Part shown: positions 35,982 to 45,695 of the stretch, piece by piece
How the letters are laid out: each line of letters begins with the position of its first letter
Numbering within the stretch: the first letter of the stretch is position 1
From: Cytophagales bacterium
GTDB lineage: Bacteria > Bacteroidota > Bacteroidia > Cytophagales > Cyclobacteriaceae
Assembly: GCA_022360875.1 (NCBI GenBank)
Contig: JAKSBZ010000101.1
Location: forward strand, 1 to 64,000
Length of the DNA stretch: 64,000 nucleotides
Direction: 5' to 3'
The notes under the pieces: model-generated
Seen by the model: only the letters and a program-made list of their open reading frames with translations
Database searches by the model: none
Told to the model about the DNA's origin: nothing
Position numbers and translations under genes: made by a program

Positions 35982-38900
35982 CTAAGCTGTCAGATCGCGG
36001 AGATCCACCGGAATAACCCGCGACACGCCCTGCTCCAGCATGGTAACTCCGTAAATCACGTCTGTGCTGGCCATTGTCCGCTTATTGTGAGTTACGATAA
36101 TGAACTGCGAGTCTTCCGAAAACGTGCGGACAATTTTGTTGAACTTATCGATATTGGCATCGTCCAAAGGAGCGTCCACTTCGTCGAAAATGCAAAAAGG
36201 CGCCGGTTTCAGCAGGTAAATCGAAAAAAGCAGCGAAGTTGCCGTTAGCGTTTTTTCCCCGCCCGAAAGCTGGTTGATAGTCAGCGGGCGCTTGCCTTTC
36301 GGCTTGGCAATAATATCAATTTTGGAATTGAGCGGATCCTCCGGATTCAGCAAACGAAGATCGCAGTCGTCCTCCTCAGTAAAAAGCGAGCGGAACACCT
36401 TGATGAAATTCTGTTTGATCTTTCCAAAAGCATCCAGAAAAGCCTCTTTGGCCACAGCATCAATTTCTGAAATCGTCTGCAGCAACGAGCCTTTGGCATT
36501 CTCCAAATCCTTTTTCTGAGAAACAATAAACTCAAAGCGCTCTTTTATCTCCTCAAAAGCCTCCAGAGCCATCGGGTTCACCGGACCAATTCTATCGAGT
36601 TTTTGCTTCAGCTGCTCCGCTTCTTTGACAAGCGCGTCCTCTCGCATCCCCATAAACCGGTTTGCGTTTTCTGTTTCCTCTTCAGGATTCAGCCGATCAA
36701 GCTGCTCCTCAATATCAATCCCGAATTCTATCTGCATGCGCTCTTTTACGGAATTCAGCGCAAGCCTCGTTTCACTCATGCTCTGCTGCAGATGCATAAC
36801 CAGCGCCTGCGACTGCTCTTTCTTCCGCTGCAGCTCACGAATTTCTTTCCCTATTTGCTCCTGCCGGCCGCGGGAATGGAAATAGCTTTTTTCAGCCTCT
36901 CTCACACCGGACTCAATGCACTCCTTTTCCTCATGCAATCCAATCAACACATCTTCACCAGTTTCAGCAGCGTCCAGCACAGCCTGTATATCCTCGCGGC
37001 ACTGCTTAAGCTGATTATCTTCCGAAGCCATCTTCAGCGCAAGCTGCCTCAGCGCGTCTTCTTTGTAGCGCTTTTCCTGCTCCAGCTGCTCCAAACGGTT
37101 CTCATGCTGATAAAAGCGAAGATTTTGAGCATTAAAGGCTTCGGACTTTTCCTGAACAGAACGGCTGAGAATCTGTGCTTTTTCCCCGCCTTTTTCCTTC
37201 TCCTGCTTAATTTCTTCAAGCTCATCCTTTCCGGCGCAAAGTTTCGGAGCAAGCGCTGCAACTTCATTGCCCAAAACGCCGAGTTCCTCAAGCAGACAGT
37301 CTTTTTTATCGCTTTCGTTTCTTTGCCGCTGTAAGCGCTCTTCATACTGATGCCGGACGATGCCCAGCTGCTGCCTTGAAAGACCAAGACTCTCCGCCTT
37401 CTCTTCAATCAGTTTCGAAAGGTCTTCCTGCATATGCAGCCTGTGCCGCTCGGCAAGCATCTGTTTCTCTTCCAAAAGTTTTTGAAGCTCTGCATCCAGC
37501 TTTTCAATCTCCAACCTCAGCTTTTCCAAATCCTTTGCGCTTCCCAGCCTTAACGATTCCAGCTTTGGCTTTTCGCCCCCGCGAACAATCACGCGCTGCT
37601 TTGCCCAAAATCCTTCCGGATGGGCGCCTGCAATTTCTCCATTCAGTGAATGCCCGATCATTGAATTGCGGGTAAGCCAGTTGACAAGCTGACGGAATTT
37701 CGGCGCAGCTTCAATTTTTGAGGACAACGGACTTTCGCTTGTCTCAGGCACATTTTCGAGCACTAAAAACGAAGCACGCCCTTTTTGGGCACGCCGCAGC
37801 AAATCGATAGCCTCAAGAGCTTCGCACTGATCCGGCAACACCAGACAGTTCATGTACGGCTCCAGAAAACTGCCCACCAAAGCCTTGTCAGGCTCCGCAC
37901 AGCTGATAAGATCGGCAAGCAGCGGATATTTTTTTTCCTGGTGAAGAAACTGAATCGCCTCAGGATAACCTTCCAAATTGTCGTTCAGCTTCTTCTTCAG
38001 CTCATAGGTGGCTTGCAGGGTTTTAAAGGCCTGCTGCTTTTCAATAATCCGCTCTCTTTTTTCCTCCACAGCCTCAGACAGTTCGGCGTCCTGCTGTCTC
38101 CAGCGGTTCTGCGATTCCTTCAGACTCTGGAGCTCGGCCTCCAGCTCTTCAGTCTGCGCTTGAAGCCCAGCTGTGCGCTCCTGAAACTCAGCCAGCTGTT
38201 CCAACTCCTGACACGATCGGTGCTCAAACTGCTCCAGCTCCTGTTTTAAAGAAGAAAGCCTGAGCTGTTTGAATTCAGAATCTTTTTGCATCTGAAAAAA
38301 ATCATGCTGCGAACGCTGCATTTTTTCTTCAAACTCAGCCTGTTCCGACTGGCTTTCCCGTAACAGGGCCTTATCGGTGTCCAGCGCAGCTTTTTTCTCT
38401 TCAAGCTCCCACAACAGCTCGCTACTCATCCGGCGCAGCGAAGCAATCTGCATATCAAGTCCTTCGACACCCCTCAACTGTTCACTCTGCTGCGCTTCAT
38501 CTTCTTCTCTTTGTCCTTCCAGCCTGAATTCCTGGTCTTTTAAAAACTTCAGCTTCTCATTCTTAATTTTTCTGTCGTTCTCAATTTGCTGAATCTTTGC
38601 CGTCTTTTCATTCAGCGTACGCTGTCTGCCGGAAAGCAGGCGTTCTTTCTGGAGAATCTCAAGCTTCAGTTTTTCGGACGATGCCTCCGCCTCGGCAATG
38701 CTTCCGCTAAGCGCCGCCGTTTCATCATGCTGCGCCTGTATTTGCTCCTGCGTGCGAATAAGCGCATCGGCCTGTGTCTTCACAGAAACCTTTGCCAACT
38801 CCACACTTGCGTGTTTATATTCCTCCTTCAAACTGAAGTACCGCTTGGCCTGCCGGGCCTGCCGCTCCAGCGATTTCATATTTTTCTCTATCTCAAAAAG

Positions 38901-39482
38901 CAGATCCTCCACACGCTCCAAATCTGCATCCGTGTCGCCCAGCTTCTTCAACGTCTCCTTCTTCCTGACCCGGAACTTGGAAACGCCCGCGGCTTCCTCA
39001 AAAAGACCACGCCGGGAATTGTCTTTGTCGTTGAGCAGCTCATCAACCATCTTCAGCTCGATAATCGCGTAGCTGTTGGAGGAAATTCCCGTATCCAGAA
39101 ACAAATTGTGAATGTCTTTCAGCCGGCATTTCACACCGTTCAGCTCGTACTCGCTGTCTCCGGTTCGGTAGTACCGACGGGTGATCATTACCGTCGCATA
39201 TTCGGTCGGAAGCAGATTTTTGGTGTTTCGGAATGTGAGGGAAACTTCTGCCAGCTGCGTCGGACGACGGTTTTTTGTTCCGTTGAAGATTACATTTTCC
39301 ATCTTTTCCGAGCGGAGCGCTTTGGTTTTCTGCTCGCCCAGCACCCAGCGGATCGCATCTATAACGTTGGACTTGCCACAGCCGTTGGGTCCCACTATGC
39401 CTGTAATCCCCTCATCAAAGTTGATAACCGCCTTGTCTCCAAAGCTTTTAAAACCCTTAACTTCCAGCCGTGTCAGTTGCAT
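35982..39482 (-). CDS. smc: Chromosome segregation protein SMC
   Basis: An 1166-residue SMC ATPase that organises the chromosome with ScpA/ScpB. The N-terminal Walker A is GPNGCGKSNVIDAIRWVLGE; two long coiled coils flank a hinge around residues 510-660; the C-terminal ABC signature is LSGGEKTLTATSLLFS and Walker B is FCIFDEVDAPLDDANID. Length and order are those of a full bacterial SMC. scpA and scpB are not nearby. It is divergent from the gene at 39679. Confidence 0.97.
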   Translation of the reverse strand: MQLTRLEVKGFKSFGDKAVINFDEGITGIVGPNGCGKSNVIDAIRWVLGEQKTKALRSEKMENVIFNGTKNRRPTQLAEVSLTFRNTKNLLPTEYATVMITRRYYRTGDSEYELNGVKCRLKDIHNLFLDTGISSNSYAIIELKMVDELLNDKDNSRRGLFEEAAGVSKFRVRKKETLKKLGDTDADLERVEDLLFEIEKNMKSLERQARQAKRYFSLKEEYKHASVELAKVSVKTQADALIRTQEQIQAQHDETAALSGSIAEAEASSEKLKLEILQKERLLSGRQRTLNEKTAKIQQIENDRKIKNEKLKFLKDQEFRLEGQREEDEAQQSEQLRGVEGLDMQIASLRRMSSELLWELEEKKAALDTDKALLRESQSEQAEFEEKMQRSQHDFFQMQKDSEFKQLRLSSLKQELEQFEHRSCQELEQLAEFQERTAGLQAQTEELEAELQSLKESQNRWRQQDAELSEAVEEKRERIIEKQQAFKTLQATYELKKKLNDNLEGYPEAIQFLHQEKKYPLLADLISCAEPDKALVGSFLEPYMNCLVLPDQCEALEAIDLLRRAQKGRASFLVLENVPETSESPLSSKIEAAPKFRQLVNWLTRNSMIGHSLNGEIAGAHPEGFWAKQRVIVRGGEKPKLESLRLGSAKDLEKLRLEIEKLDAELQKLLEEKQMLAERHRLHMQEDLSKLIEEKAESLGLSRQQLGIVRHQYEERLQRQRNESDKKDCLLEELGVLGNEVAALAPKLCAGKDELEEIKQEKEKGGEKAQILSRSVQEKSEAFNAQNLRFYQHENRLEQLEQEKRYKEDALRQLALKMASEDNQLKQCREDIQAVLDAAETGEDVLIGLHEEKECIESGVREAEKSYFHSRGRQEQIGKEIRELQRKKEQSQALVMHLQQSMSETRLALNSVKERMQIEFGIDIEEQLDRLNPEEETENANRFMGMREDALVKEAEQLKQKLDRIGPVNPMALEAFEEIKERFEFIVSQKKDLENAKGSLLQTISEIDAVAKEAFLDAFGKIKQNFIKVFRSLFTEEDDCDLRLLNPEDPLNSKIDIIAKPKGKRPLTINQLSGGEKTLTATSLLFSIYLLKPAPFCIFDEVDAPLDDANIDKFNKIVRTFSEDSQFIIVTHNKRTMASTDVIYGVTMLEQGVSRVIPVDLRDLTA

Positions 39483-39678
39483 AGCGTTCCTTCTAGTCGT
39501 TGAAAAAATGAAATTCGGTTAACCAACGAATTTAATTAAATATGCCTAGGATTCCTTGCGATTTCCAGGGAAAAGGAATAGAGAAAACACTATAAAGACA
39601 CATATCAAAATATTTTTTTCTGAAATATTTTTATTCTTGCAGGAAATCACTTTCTTGGTTTTTCTAAACTTTTTTCCC

Positions 39679-40179
39679 ATGGACAAGGACATTATCATTT
39701 TAATTGTAATGATCGTCATTTCGATCATTTCTTCAATATCGAAAAAATCAAAAAAAGATAAAGAGGAGGAAAAGCAGCGGGAAAAATTTTCAGAAAGACG
39801 GCCGGAAACAGAATTCCTTGAACGGGAAGAAAAAATTGAATCTGAGCCCGCCGCATCGACCAGCCATCAGCAGCTTGAAGACTTTTTGGCGCAATGGATG
39901 CCGGAAGAAAAAACCGAAATAACATTCGAAGAGCCAAACAAAACTAGTGCTCCTGAAGCTGCAAAAACGGATTACCAAAAATTCAGTCAAGAAGAGATAA
40001 TAGATGCGATCGAGATAGAAGAAGAGATATTGGCAGAAGAAAACACGCCATCACTTTCAGCTCCCAAAATTCCAAAAAGAAAAAAGCCGAAACACTCGTA
40101 TAAAGATACTCTTAGAAAAAAAAGCGGCCTGAAACAAGCCGTCATCATGAAAGAAATCCTGACACGCAAAGAATTCTAA
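39679..40179 (+). CDS. Hypothetical membrane-anchored, highly charged protein
   Basis: A 166-residue protein with an N-terminal membrane segment (MDKDIIILIVMIVISIISS) followed by a Lys/Glu-rich, probably disordered region and a conserved-looking C-terminal stretch LKQAVIMKEILTRKEF. Proteins with this plan and tail are found in other Bacteroidota as uncharacterised ORFs, to my knowledge. ATG at 39679 is chosen over the frame opening at 39556, since it directly precedes the membrane segment. It is divergent from smc; function unknown. Confidence 0.75.
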   Translation: MDKDIIILIVMIVISIISSISKKSKKDKEEEKQREKFSERRPETEFLEREEKIESEPAASTSHQQLEDFLAQWMPEEKTEITFEEPNKTSAPEAAKTDYQKFSQEEIIDAIEIEEEILAEENTPSLSAPKIPKRKKPKHSYKDTLRKKSGLKQAVIMKEILTRKEF

Positions 40180-40203
40180 TCCTTCGCAAAGCAAAAAACG
40201 GCC

Positions 40204-40231
40204 GCTCTCCAAAAGCCAAGCTCTGGAGAGC
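40204..40231. terminator. Bidirectional terminator-like hairpin
   Basis: GCTCTCCA (40204-40211) pairs with TGGAGAGC (40224-40231) between two convergent genes; a T-run follows on the minus strand after four more bases. Confidence 0.7.
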
Positions 40232-40237
40232 AGTTAT

Positions 40238-40915
40238 TTATATATTGTAATTTCTCGCCCCGAAGATAGCACTCCCAACCCGTATCAAAGTCGCTCCTTC
40301 TTCAACAGCTATTTCGTAATCGCCGCTCATACCCATCGAAAGCTCCTTCAAGTCAATATTCGTAGCGGAAAACTCTTTTTTCAGCTCTTCAAACAGCGAT
40401 TTCAAACCGGCAAACTCCCGTCTTACCTTCTCTTTGTCCGATGTATTGGTTGCCATGCCCATCAGTCCCTTCACCTGAATGTTATCGAAGCTTCGAAAAA
40501 CATCGCTCTGCAGCAACTCGCGAAGCTCCTGTGCAGTCAATCCAAATTTACTCTCTTCATCAGCTATGTGCATCTGAAGCAATACAGGAATAATCCGACC
40601 GTTCTGCGCAGCTCTTTTATTGATTTCCTTTAAAAGCGACAGGCTGTCTACCGCATGTATCAGGGATACAAAAGGAGCGATGTATTTTACCTTGTTGCGC
40701 TGCAAATGCCCAATCATATGCCACTCAATATCCTTGGGAAGCTGTTCGTGCTTGGCGGCCAGCTCCTGGACCTTGTTTTCACCAAACAGCCGCTGTCCTG
40801 CATCGTAAGCTTCCTGCAGCATCTCGACAGGTTTGGTTTTACTAACGGCAACTAAACGAACAGATGTTTTACAAACAGCCTGCTTGAATGCATGTAAATT
40901 CTCTTGAATACTCAT
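40238..40915 (-). CDS. YggS-family pyridoxal-phosphate homeostasis protein
   Basis: A 225-residue PLP-binding TIM-barrel protein of the YggS/PROSC family, which buffers pyridoxal phosphate rather than catalysing a set reaction. The PLP lysine is in LVAVSKTKPVEML; other motifs are FGENKVQEL, WHMIGHLQRNK and ELSMGMSGDYEIAVEEG with VRVGSAIFG-like end (LIRVGSAIFGAR). ATG at 40915 gives the family length; the frame is open to 40993. Divergent from the LysE gene. Confidence 0.95.
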   Translation of the reverse strand: MSIQENLHAFKQAVCKTSVRLVAVSKTKPVEMLQEAYDAGQRLFGENKVQELAAKHEQLPKDIEWHMIGHLQRNKVKYIAPFVSLIHAVDSLSLLKEINKRAAQNGRIIPVLLQMHIADEESKFGLTAQELRELLQSDVFRSFDNIQVKGLMGMATNTSDKEKVRREFAGLKSLFEELKKEFSATNIDLKELSMGMSGDYEIAVEEGATLIRVGSAIFGARNYNI

Positions 40916-41145
40916 AAAATCAAATAATAAATGGAGAAATCTGATTTGCCCCTGCAAAATTAAGAAAACCCTCAGAAAGGAACGCTGACGCATGCGTTTT
41001 TATATTCTTATAAATATGATTGATCGCTTTTGATGTTTTTCCAGAGTGCTTATATTTGAAATTCTCCAAAATAATGGCGCTAAAAACCCGTATTTTATAC
41101 ATTTTCAGCCCTGTTTTTTGTTTTGGGAATAACAACAGAGTATAG

Positions 41146-41817
41146 ATGATGAACTGGCTTTGGGTAATATTAAAAGGAATTGGCTTCGGAATCACCCTGT
41201 CTTTTTTGATAGGTCCGGCTTTTTTCACCCTCATTCAAACAAGTTTGAAAAAAGGATTTCCTTACGGAATGGCAATGGCTGTGGGAATCGCACTAAGCGA
41301 CTCGATATACATAGCAATATGCTATCTGGGAGTAAGCCGATGGGCCGAAAACGAGTATTTCAATACCTGGTTCGGGCTGATTGGCGGCTTTATCATGCTT
41401 ATCTTCGGTTTTCTGTCCATCTTCAAACGCGTTGAGAATTTAGTAACCAATGCCGAGCGAAAAGAAATCAACAAAATCACTGGAAGACGCGGGCTGCTCA
41501 GCCAAATGCTCAAAGGGTTTTTGCTGAACATTGTCAATCCCTTTCTTCTGGTTTTTTGGCTTGGAGTCGTCGGACCCATCGCCAACGACGCAAGCTTCAC
41601 AAAAGAACAGGTTTTGGTTTGCCTGGGCATGATCGTTTTCTCTGTCTTTTGCATGGACACGCTTAAATCCCACCTGGCCGGCCGTCTTTCCAACATTATC
41701 ACGCCACGAGTCATGCAGGTTGTCAACCGGGTGGTTGGCCTTGCGCTTATCGTTTATTCTTTTCGCTTGCTGCATGTCGTATACGTTCATCGCGAAATTT
41801 TTTACCAGTATTTCTAA
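41146..41817 (+). CDS. LysE-family amino-acid exporter
   Basis: A 223-residue inner-membrane transporter with about six membrane segments. The family start is typical: GIGFGITLSFLIGPAFFTLIQTSLKKG, with a later GFLLNIVNPFLLVFWLGVVG, the conserved N-x-x-NP-type motif of LysE/RhtB exporters. It probably exports an amino acid or related metabolite. It is monocistronic and converges with the Bat cluster. Confidence 0.93.
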   Translation: MMNWLWVILKGIGFGITLSFLIGPAFFTLIQTSLKKGFPYGMAMAVGIALSDSIYIAICYLGVSRWAENEYFNTWFGLIGGFIMLIFGFLSIFKRVENLVTNAERKEINKITGRRGLLSQMLKGFLLNIVNPFLLVFWLGVVGPIANDASFTKEQVLVCLGMIVFSVFCMDTLKSHLAGRLSNIITPRVMQVVNRVVGLALIVYSFRLLHVVYVHREIFYQYF

Positions 41818-41985
41818 GTCCTTTCCAGCCTGCATTTTATCCCAAAGTTTTCACACGAAACCAGGTCCTTTTTCAGTGCAGGCACTTGTTACTAGCAGTT
41901 TTTCAAAAATCCGAAGAAGCCCTCTGGCCTTCACTTCAAAACTTAAAGGAACAGCTATTCCCTCTGTTCATTACTGATGTCCCGC

Positions 41986-42017
41986 AAAAAAAAATGCCGG
42001 AGAATCTAGCCCCGGCA
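41986..42017 (-). terminator. Intrinsic terminator of the Bat cluster
   Basis: TGCCGG (41995-42000) with CCGGCA (42012-42017); on the minus strand nine T follow (A-run 41986-41994). Confidence 0.85.
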
Positions 42018-42101
42018 ATCAATTTCCTTCGCGGAACATATCCCGCTCCGCGACAAACCACAGCAAAGAGAACACTCTCTGCCAAATAATTTTCTCAAAA
42101 A

Positions 42102-43139
42102 TCAGTCTTGTAAAATATTGGTAATAAAGGTTGACTTAAGCAGCATCCATATCACCAAACAAACCAGTGCCCAGCGAAGATACACCGTGTAAAAATCGTA
42201 GGTGTCCGTATAACGGTTTTCTTTAATTTCCGCCTTTTCATACTTGTCAATCTGGGCAAAAACTTTTTTCAGCGTCCGCTTGTCGGTAGCGCGGTAAAAA
42301 TGTCCGTTCCCGATTTTTGCCACTTGTCTCAGCGTCTTTTCATTGAGCGTGCTGTTGTACATCCGCGGTCGTCCGAAAATGTCTTTTCCCCACGGCACAA
42401 GCCCTTCGCGGCCTATTGCAATCGAATATATCTTGATGTTATGGGCATCCGCCAGCTTGGCAGCCGTCAGCGGGTCGATGTTTCCAGCCGTATTGTCGCC
42501 GTCGGAAATAAGAATAATCACTTTGGACTTTGCCTCCGACTCGCGCATACGGTTGATGGCCACACCCAGCGCACTGCCGATCGCTGTGCCTCCGTTTTGA
42601 ATCAGCTCGAAATTGATATCCTCAATGCTGTTGCGCAGCAAGTCGTAATCGGTGGTCAAAGGCACCCAAGTATAGGCATCGCCCGAAAAAATCACCACTC
42701 CAATCCGGTCCTGGAAACGGCCGTCAATAAAGTCCGAAGCAACCTGTTTGGCTGCCTCGAGCCGGTTGGGTTTAAAATCCTCAATCTTCATGGATTCTGA
42801 AATATCCACGGTCAGCACAATGTCAATCCCTTCCGTCCAGCGCTCCACTTCCTCGGAGGTCGTCTGAGGACGAGCCAGCGCGGCAACAAGCAACGCAATA
42901 CTCAGCCCCAGAAAAACATGGGGAATAATCCGCAGCAAAGTCACCGGATTGCTTTTCAGCTCGCTTCTGGAAAGCGCTATGTCAAGTTTCTGCCGAAATT
43001 TGAGCTGGATAAGCCAACGAATAAGAAAAAGAGCAGGGATCAATAAAAAAGCCCAAAACCACTCCGGGTGCGCCCACTCAAATGCTTCAAGCTGCGAAGG
43101 GCTGAACCAGTCGACATCGTACCACTCTCTGTTGATCAT
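42102..43139 (-). CDS. batA: BatA-like von Willebrand factor type A protein
   Basis: A 345-residue membrane-anchored VWA protein. Two N-terminal membrane segments (about 25-43 and 70-88), a VWA domain (about 108-300) with a complete MIDAS: DISES, a Thr in GGTAIGSAL, and ISDGDN; and a C-terminal membrane segment (about 320-338). It belongs to the Bacteroidota Bat (aerotolerance) group, which acts in the envelope with MoxR-type ATPases. Its start overlaps the previous gene's stop (TAATG). BatB, BatC and BatD do not follow. Confidence 0.93.
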   Translation of the reverse strand: MINREWYDVDWFSPSQLEAFEWAHPEWFWAFLLIPALFLIRWLIQLKFRQKLDIALSRSELKSNPVTLLRIIPHVFLGLSIALLVAALARPQTTSEEVERWTEGIDIVLTVDISESMKIEDFKPNRLEAAKQVASDFIDGRFQDRIGVVIFSGDAYTWVPLTTDYDLLRNSIEDINFELIQNGGTAIGSALGVAINRMRESEAKSKVIILISDGDNTAGNIDPLTAAKLADAHNIKIYSIAIGREGLVPWGKDIFGRPRMYNSTLNEKTLRQVAKIGNGHFYRATDKRTLKKVFAQIDKYEKAEIKENRYTDTYDFYTVYLRWALVCLVIWMLLKSTFITNILQD

Positions 43140-44083
43140 TACGCGTTTTCTTTAAGTTTAAGATCTTGTTGTTTAAGTTCTTGAATTTTTTCATCAAAAC
43201 ACCGGGAAGCAAAATCCTCCATCTGCTCCATTGCATTCGGAATATGTTCCTCGCCAAAGCCTCCGTAAAGGTAACGGTCAAAGGTTTTAAGCGCATCCAC
43301 AATGGCTTCTCCGCGGTAATACTGACCGATTTCCTTACTCGTCAGTTTAGTGAACGGAGTGCCCTGCAGTCCTTCAAGATAATGCTTCCAGGCATACACC
43401 GCCTGCTCTGCCGGAAAAGAATCTGACGGGAACTGGCTTCGGAAGCTGCCGAAACGCTCTTCAAACTTCCCATGTTTCTTCCGAAGCCTCCAAATACGGA
43501 AACTTCTCCAAATTCTTTTCCCGAACACCAGCAGCACCACTATCAGCACCACCAGCACGATGCCTGCGCCTACCAGAAAATACGGCGTGTTGAATGCCCT
43601 ATGCACGCGCAGAAAAAACACATCCTGCTTAGCCTGAGGATTCTGAGGCAAACGGTCAATATTCTGTTTTAGAACAGCCTCAACCGGATTGGCATAAAAA
43701 TAAATGCTGTCCTTGCCCTCCAAACAAAAAACCGGCAGCTGCAGTCTGAGCGTATCCTGCAGCTCAAAAGTGCTCAGCTTGTATACAACACTGTCAGTGC
43801 TTATTCCGTTGTCCGTGCGGGTAGCCGAATAGCTGCGCGAATCGTATTCGAACGGGGAAAAATTATAAGTCGAATCCGGAAACAGCATATTGAGAGATTC
43901 CGGATAGCGCGCCACCAAAGTAAGACGCACAGGCTCGCCCAATTCCACCGAATCCTTTGACAGCCAAGCAACCGCCTGAATCTTCCTGAGCAGCTCGGGA
44001 GTCGGAGTTTGCGCCCCGGCAGCCGAAAAGCCCAAAACCAAAAAGCAGCCTAAAAGAAGCCGCCATGCAATTTTACTTCTCAC
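43139..44083 (-). CDS. Bat-cluster membrane protein with signal peptide (BatD/DUF4381-like)
   Basis: A 314-residue protein with signal peptide (1-24), a beta-rich periplasmic domain (about 30-160) like the first domain of BatD proteins, one membrane segment (about 168-188) and a cytoplasmic basic, helical tail with YAWKHYLEGLQGTPFTKLTSKE in outline. It is the middle gene of the DUF58-this-BatA set, overlapping by 11 bases upstream and 1 base downstream. Likely a partner of the two VWA proteins at the membrane. Confidence 0.85.
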   Translation of the reverse strand: MRSKIAWRLLLGCFLVLGFSAAGAQTPTPELLRKIQAVAWLSKDSVELGEPVRLTLVARYPESLNMLFPDSTYNFSPFEYDSRSYSATRTDNGISTDSVVYKLSTFELQDTLRLQLPVFCLEGKDSIYFYANPVEAVLKQNIDRLPQNPQAKQDVFFLRVHRAFNTPYFLVGAGIVLVVLIVVLLVFGKRIWRSFRIWRLRKKHGKFEERFGSFRSQFPSDSFPAEQAVYAWKHYLEGLQGTPFTKLTSKEIGQYYRGEAIVDALKTFDRYLYGGFGEEHIPNAMEQMEDFASRCFDEKIQELKQQDLKLKENA

Positions 44084-44954
44084 GTTTTTTTGATTTGTTT
44101 CTAATTTTAAAAAGCTTAATCAGTTCCGGAACATAGTCCTCGTCAGTGTTGACCAAAAGGTAGTCTGCCTGATTGCGTCGGCAAAGATCGCGCAGCGCGT
44201 GCTGTTTTGTTCCGTATTTTTGCTGCATTTTCTTTCGGAATATTCCGCTGGACGTATTCATCCAAACGGTTTTCCGCGACTCTTTGTCAAACAGCGGAAT
44301 AATTCCCAGTTTAGGGAGCTTGGTCTCGCGATAATCGCTCACCTGCAGCACCACCAAATCATGCTCGCGGGCCAATCCTTTCAGATTGTGTTCGTAGCCC
44401 TCATCTATAAAATCCGAAATAAGAATAACGATGCTTTTGCGCTTGAGCATGTTAAGCGTGTAGCGGAAGGCTTTGTTCAGATCGGTGCGCACAGAACCCG
44501 GCCGGTGATCATAAAGCTTGCTGATGATCTCGTAGCCGTGTTTCATTCCTTTGTTGGGTTTCACGTACAGCTCCCGCTGATCCGAAAACGAAATAAGTCC
44601 CACAGAGCTGTTTTCCCTTATGGCCGCGAGCGTGAGCACGCCGCACAGCTCCTTAGCAATATCCATTTTCTGCTGGCCGGGCTTTCCAATCTCCTGCGAG
44701 GCGCTCACATCCACCAAAAAAAAGACGTTCTGCTCTTTGTCTTCTCTAAAAGTTTTGATGTACGTTCCAATTCCCTTGGCCGAAACCTTCCAGTCTATCG
44801 CCCTTACGTCGTCGCCGTACTGATAAGTGCGCACATCGTCGAACTCAATTCCCGAACCTTTAAAAATCGAATGGTAATCTCCCTGCATGTGAGCCTGAAT
44901 GGCTTTCCGAATCTGAATTTCGTATTTTCTTAACTTTTGATATATGGCTTTCAT
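44073..44954 (-). CDS. DUF58 domain (VWA-like) protein
   Basis: A 293-residue protein of the DUF58 family, found in operons with MoxR ATPases and BatA. The signature YQYGDDVRAIDWKVSAKG is at about residues 43-60; a VWA-like core follows with FLVDVSASQEIG and VILISDFIDEG. No membrane segment. It is the first gene of the cluster; the usual moxR partner is not directly upstream in this window. Confidence 0.95.
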   Translation of the reverse strand: MKAIYQKLRKYEIQIRKAIQAHMQGDYHSIFKGSGIEFDDVRTYQYGDDVRAIDWKVSAKGIGTYIKTFREDKEQNVFFLVDVSASQEIGKPGQQKMDIAKELCGVLTLAAIRENSSVGLISFSDQRELYVKPNKGMKHGYEIISKLYDHRPGSVRTDLNKAFRYTLNMLKRKSIVILISDFIDEGYEHNLKGLAREHDLVVLQVSDYRETKLPKLGIIPLFDKESRKTVWMNTSSGIFRKKMQQKYGTKQHALRDLCRRNQADYLLVNTDEDYVPELIKLFKIRNKSKKREK

Positions 44955-45203
44955 ATGTAAGTTATCTTGCTAAAAAACGTTTCCTAAACAAAGGGCCGCA
45001 TGCATTCTCTTGAACCTTTGAAATTATTTAAAAAGATTGATGAGGGCAAGCAAGAAAGTATCTTCGTTAGCTGAAAAACGCAATTTATCCTATTTTCCTG
45101 CTATTTCCCCCTTCTTTTTCTTAAACTCAAGAAAGGGGAAAGAAAAAAAAAAGAAAAAGCGTAACTTGCAGGGCTTTTTCAAAGACTTAAAAGAATATTT
45201 GGA

Positions 45204-45695
45204 GTGAAAAATTATTGGATCATATTCCTTTTTTCCGGGATGCTTCTCGCCTGCGGAAAAAAGGCCAAGCAAGTCTTGGACAAGGAACAAATGGCTTCTG
45301 TACTAACGGACTTGTACCTGACCGAATCCAAAATCGACAGGCTGCCCCTGAAGCGGGATTCTGCTCAGAAGCTCATGAAGCAGCTGCGTCCGCTTATATA
45401 TAAAAAGCACCGAATCGACTCCGCCGCCTTCCGCAGGAGTTTCGAATACTATTTCGAAAATCTGGACAAGCTTAAAAAAGTTTATGAACTGACGCTAGAC
45501 AGCCTGACCTACAGGGAAACTGCTCTGGAGAAAGCCAAAAACGACAAACTTAAGGCAGAAAAGGCACTGAGAGCCAAAGAGGACTCGATACGTCAGATGA
45601 AAATCCGGATCGATTCGCTGGCATCAGACTCCCTGTTGAAAACCCCGCCGGTTCTGCAGGACAGCCTGGAGAAAAAAACAAAGTCTAAAGAATAA
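45204..45695 (+). CDS. DUF4296-like lipoprotein
   Basis: A 163-residue lipoprotein starting at GTG (45204), with lipobox LLAC (Cys at residue 17). The mature part begins with KEQMASVLTDLYLTESKI, as in DUF4296 proteins of Bacteroidota, and is helical, with a Lys/Glu/Asp-rich coiled-coil-like end. Function unknown. It is divergent from the Bat cluster. Confidence 0.85.
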   Translation: MKNYWIIFLFSGMLLACGKKAKQVLDKEQMASVLTDLYLTESKIDRLPLKRDSAQKLMKQLRPLIYKKHRIDSAAFRRSFEYYFENLDKLKKVYELTLDSLTYRETALEKAKNDKLKAEKALRAKEDSIRQMKIRIDSLASDSLLKTPPVLQDSLEKKTKSKE

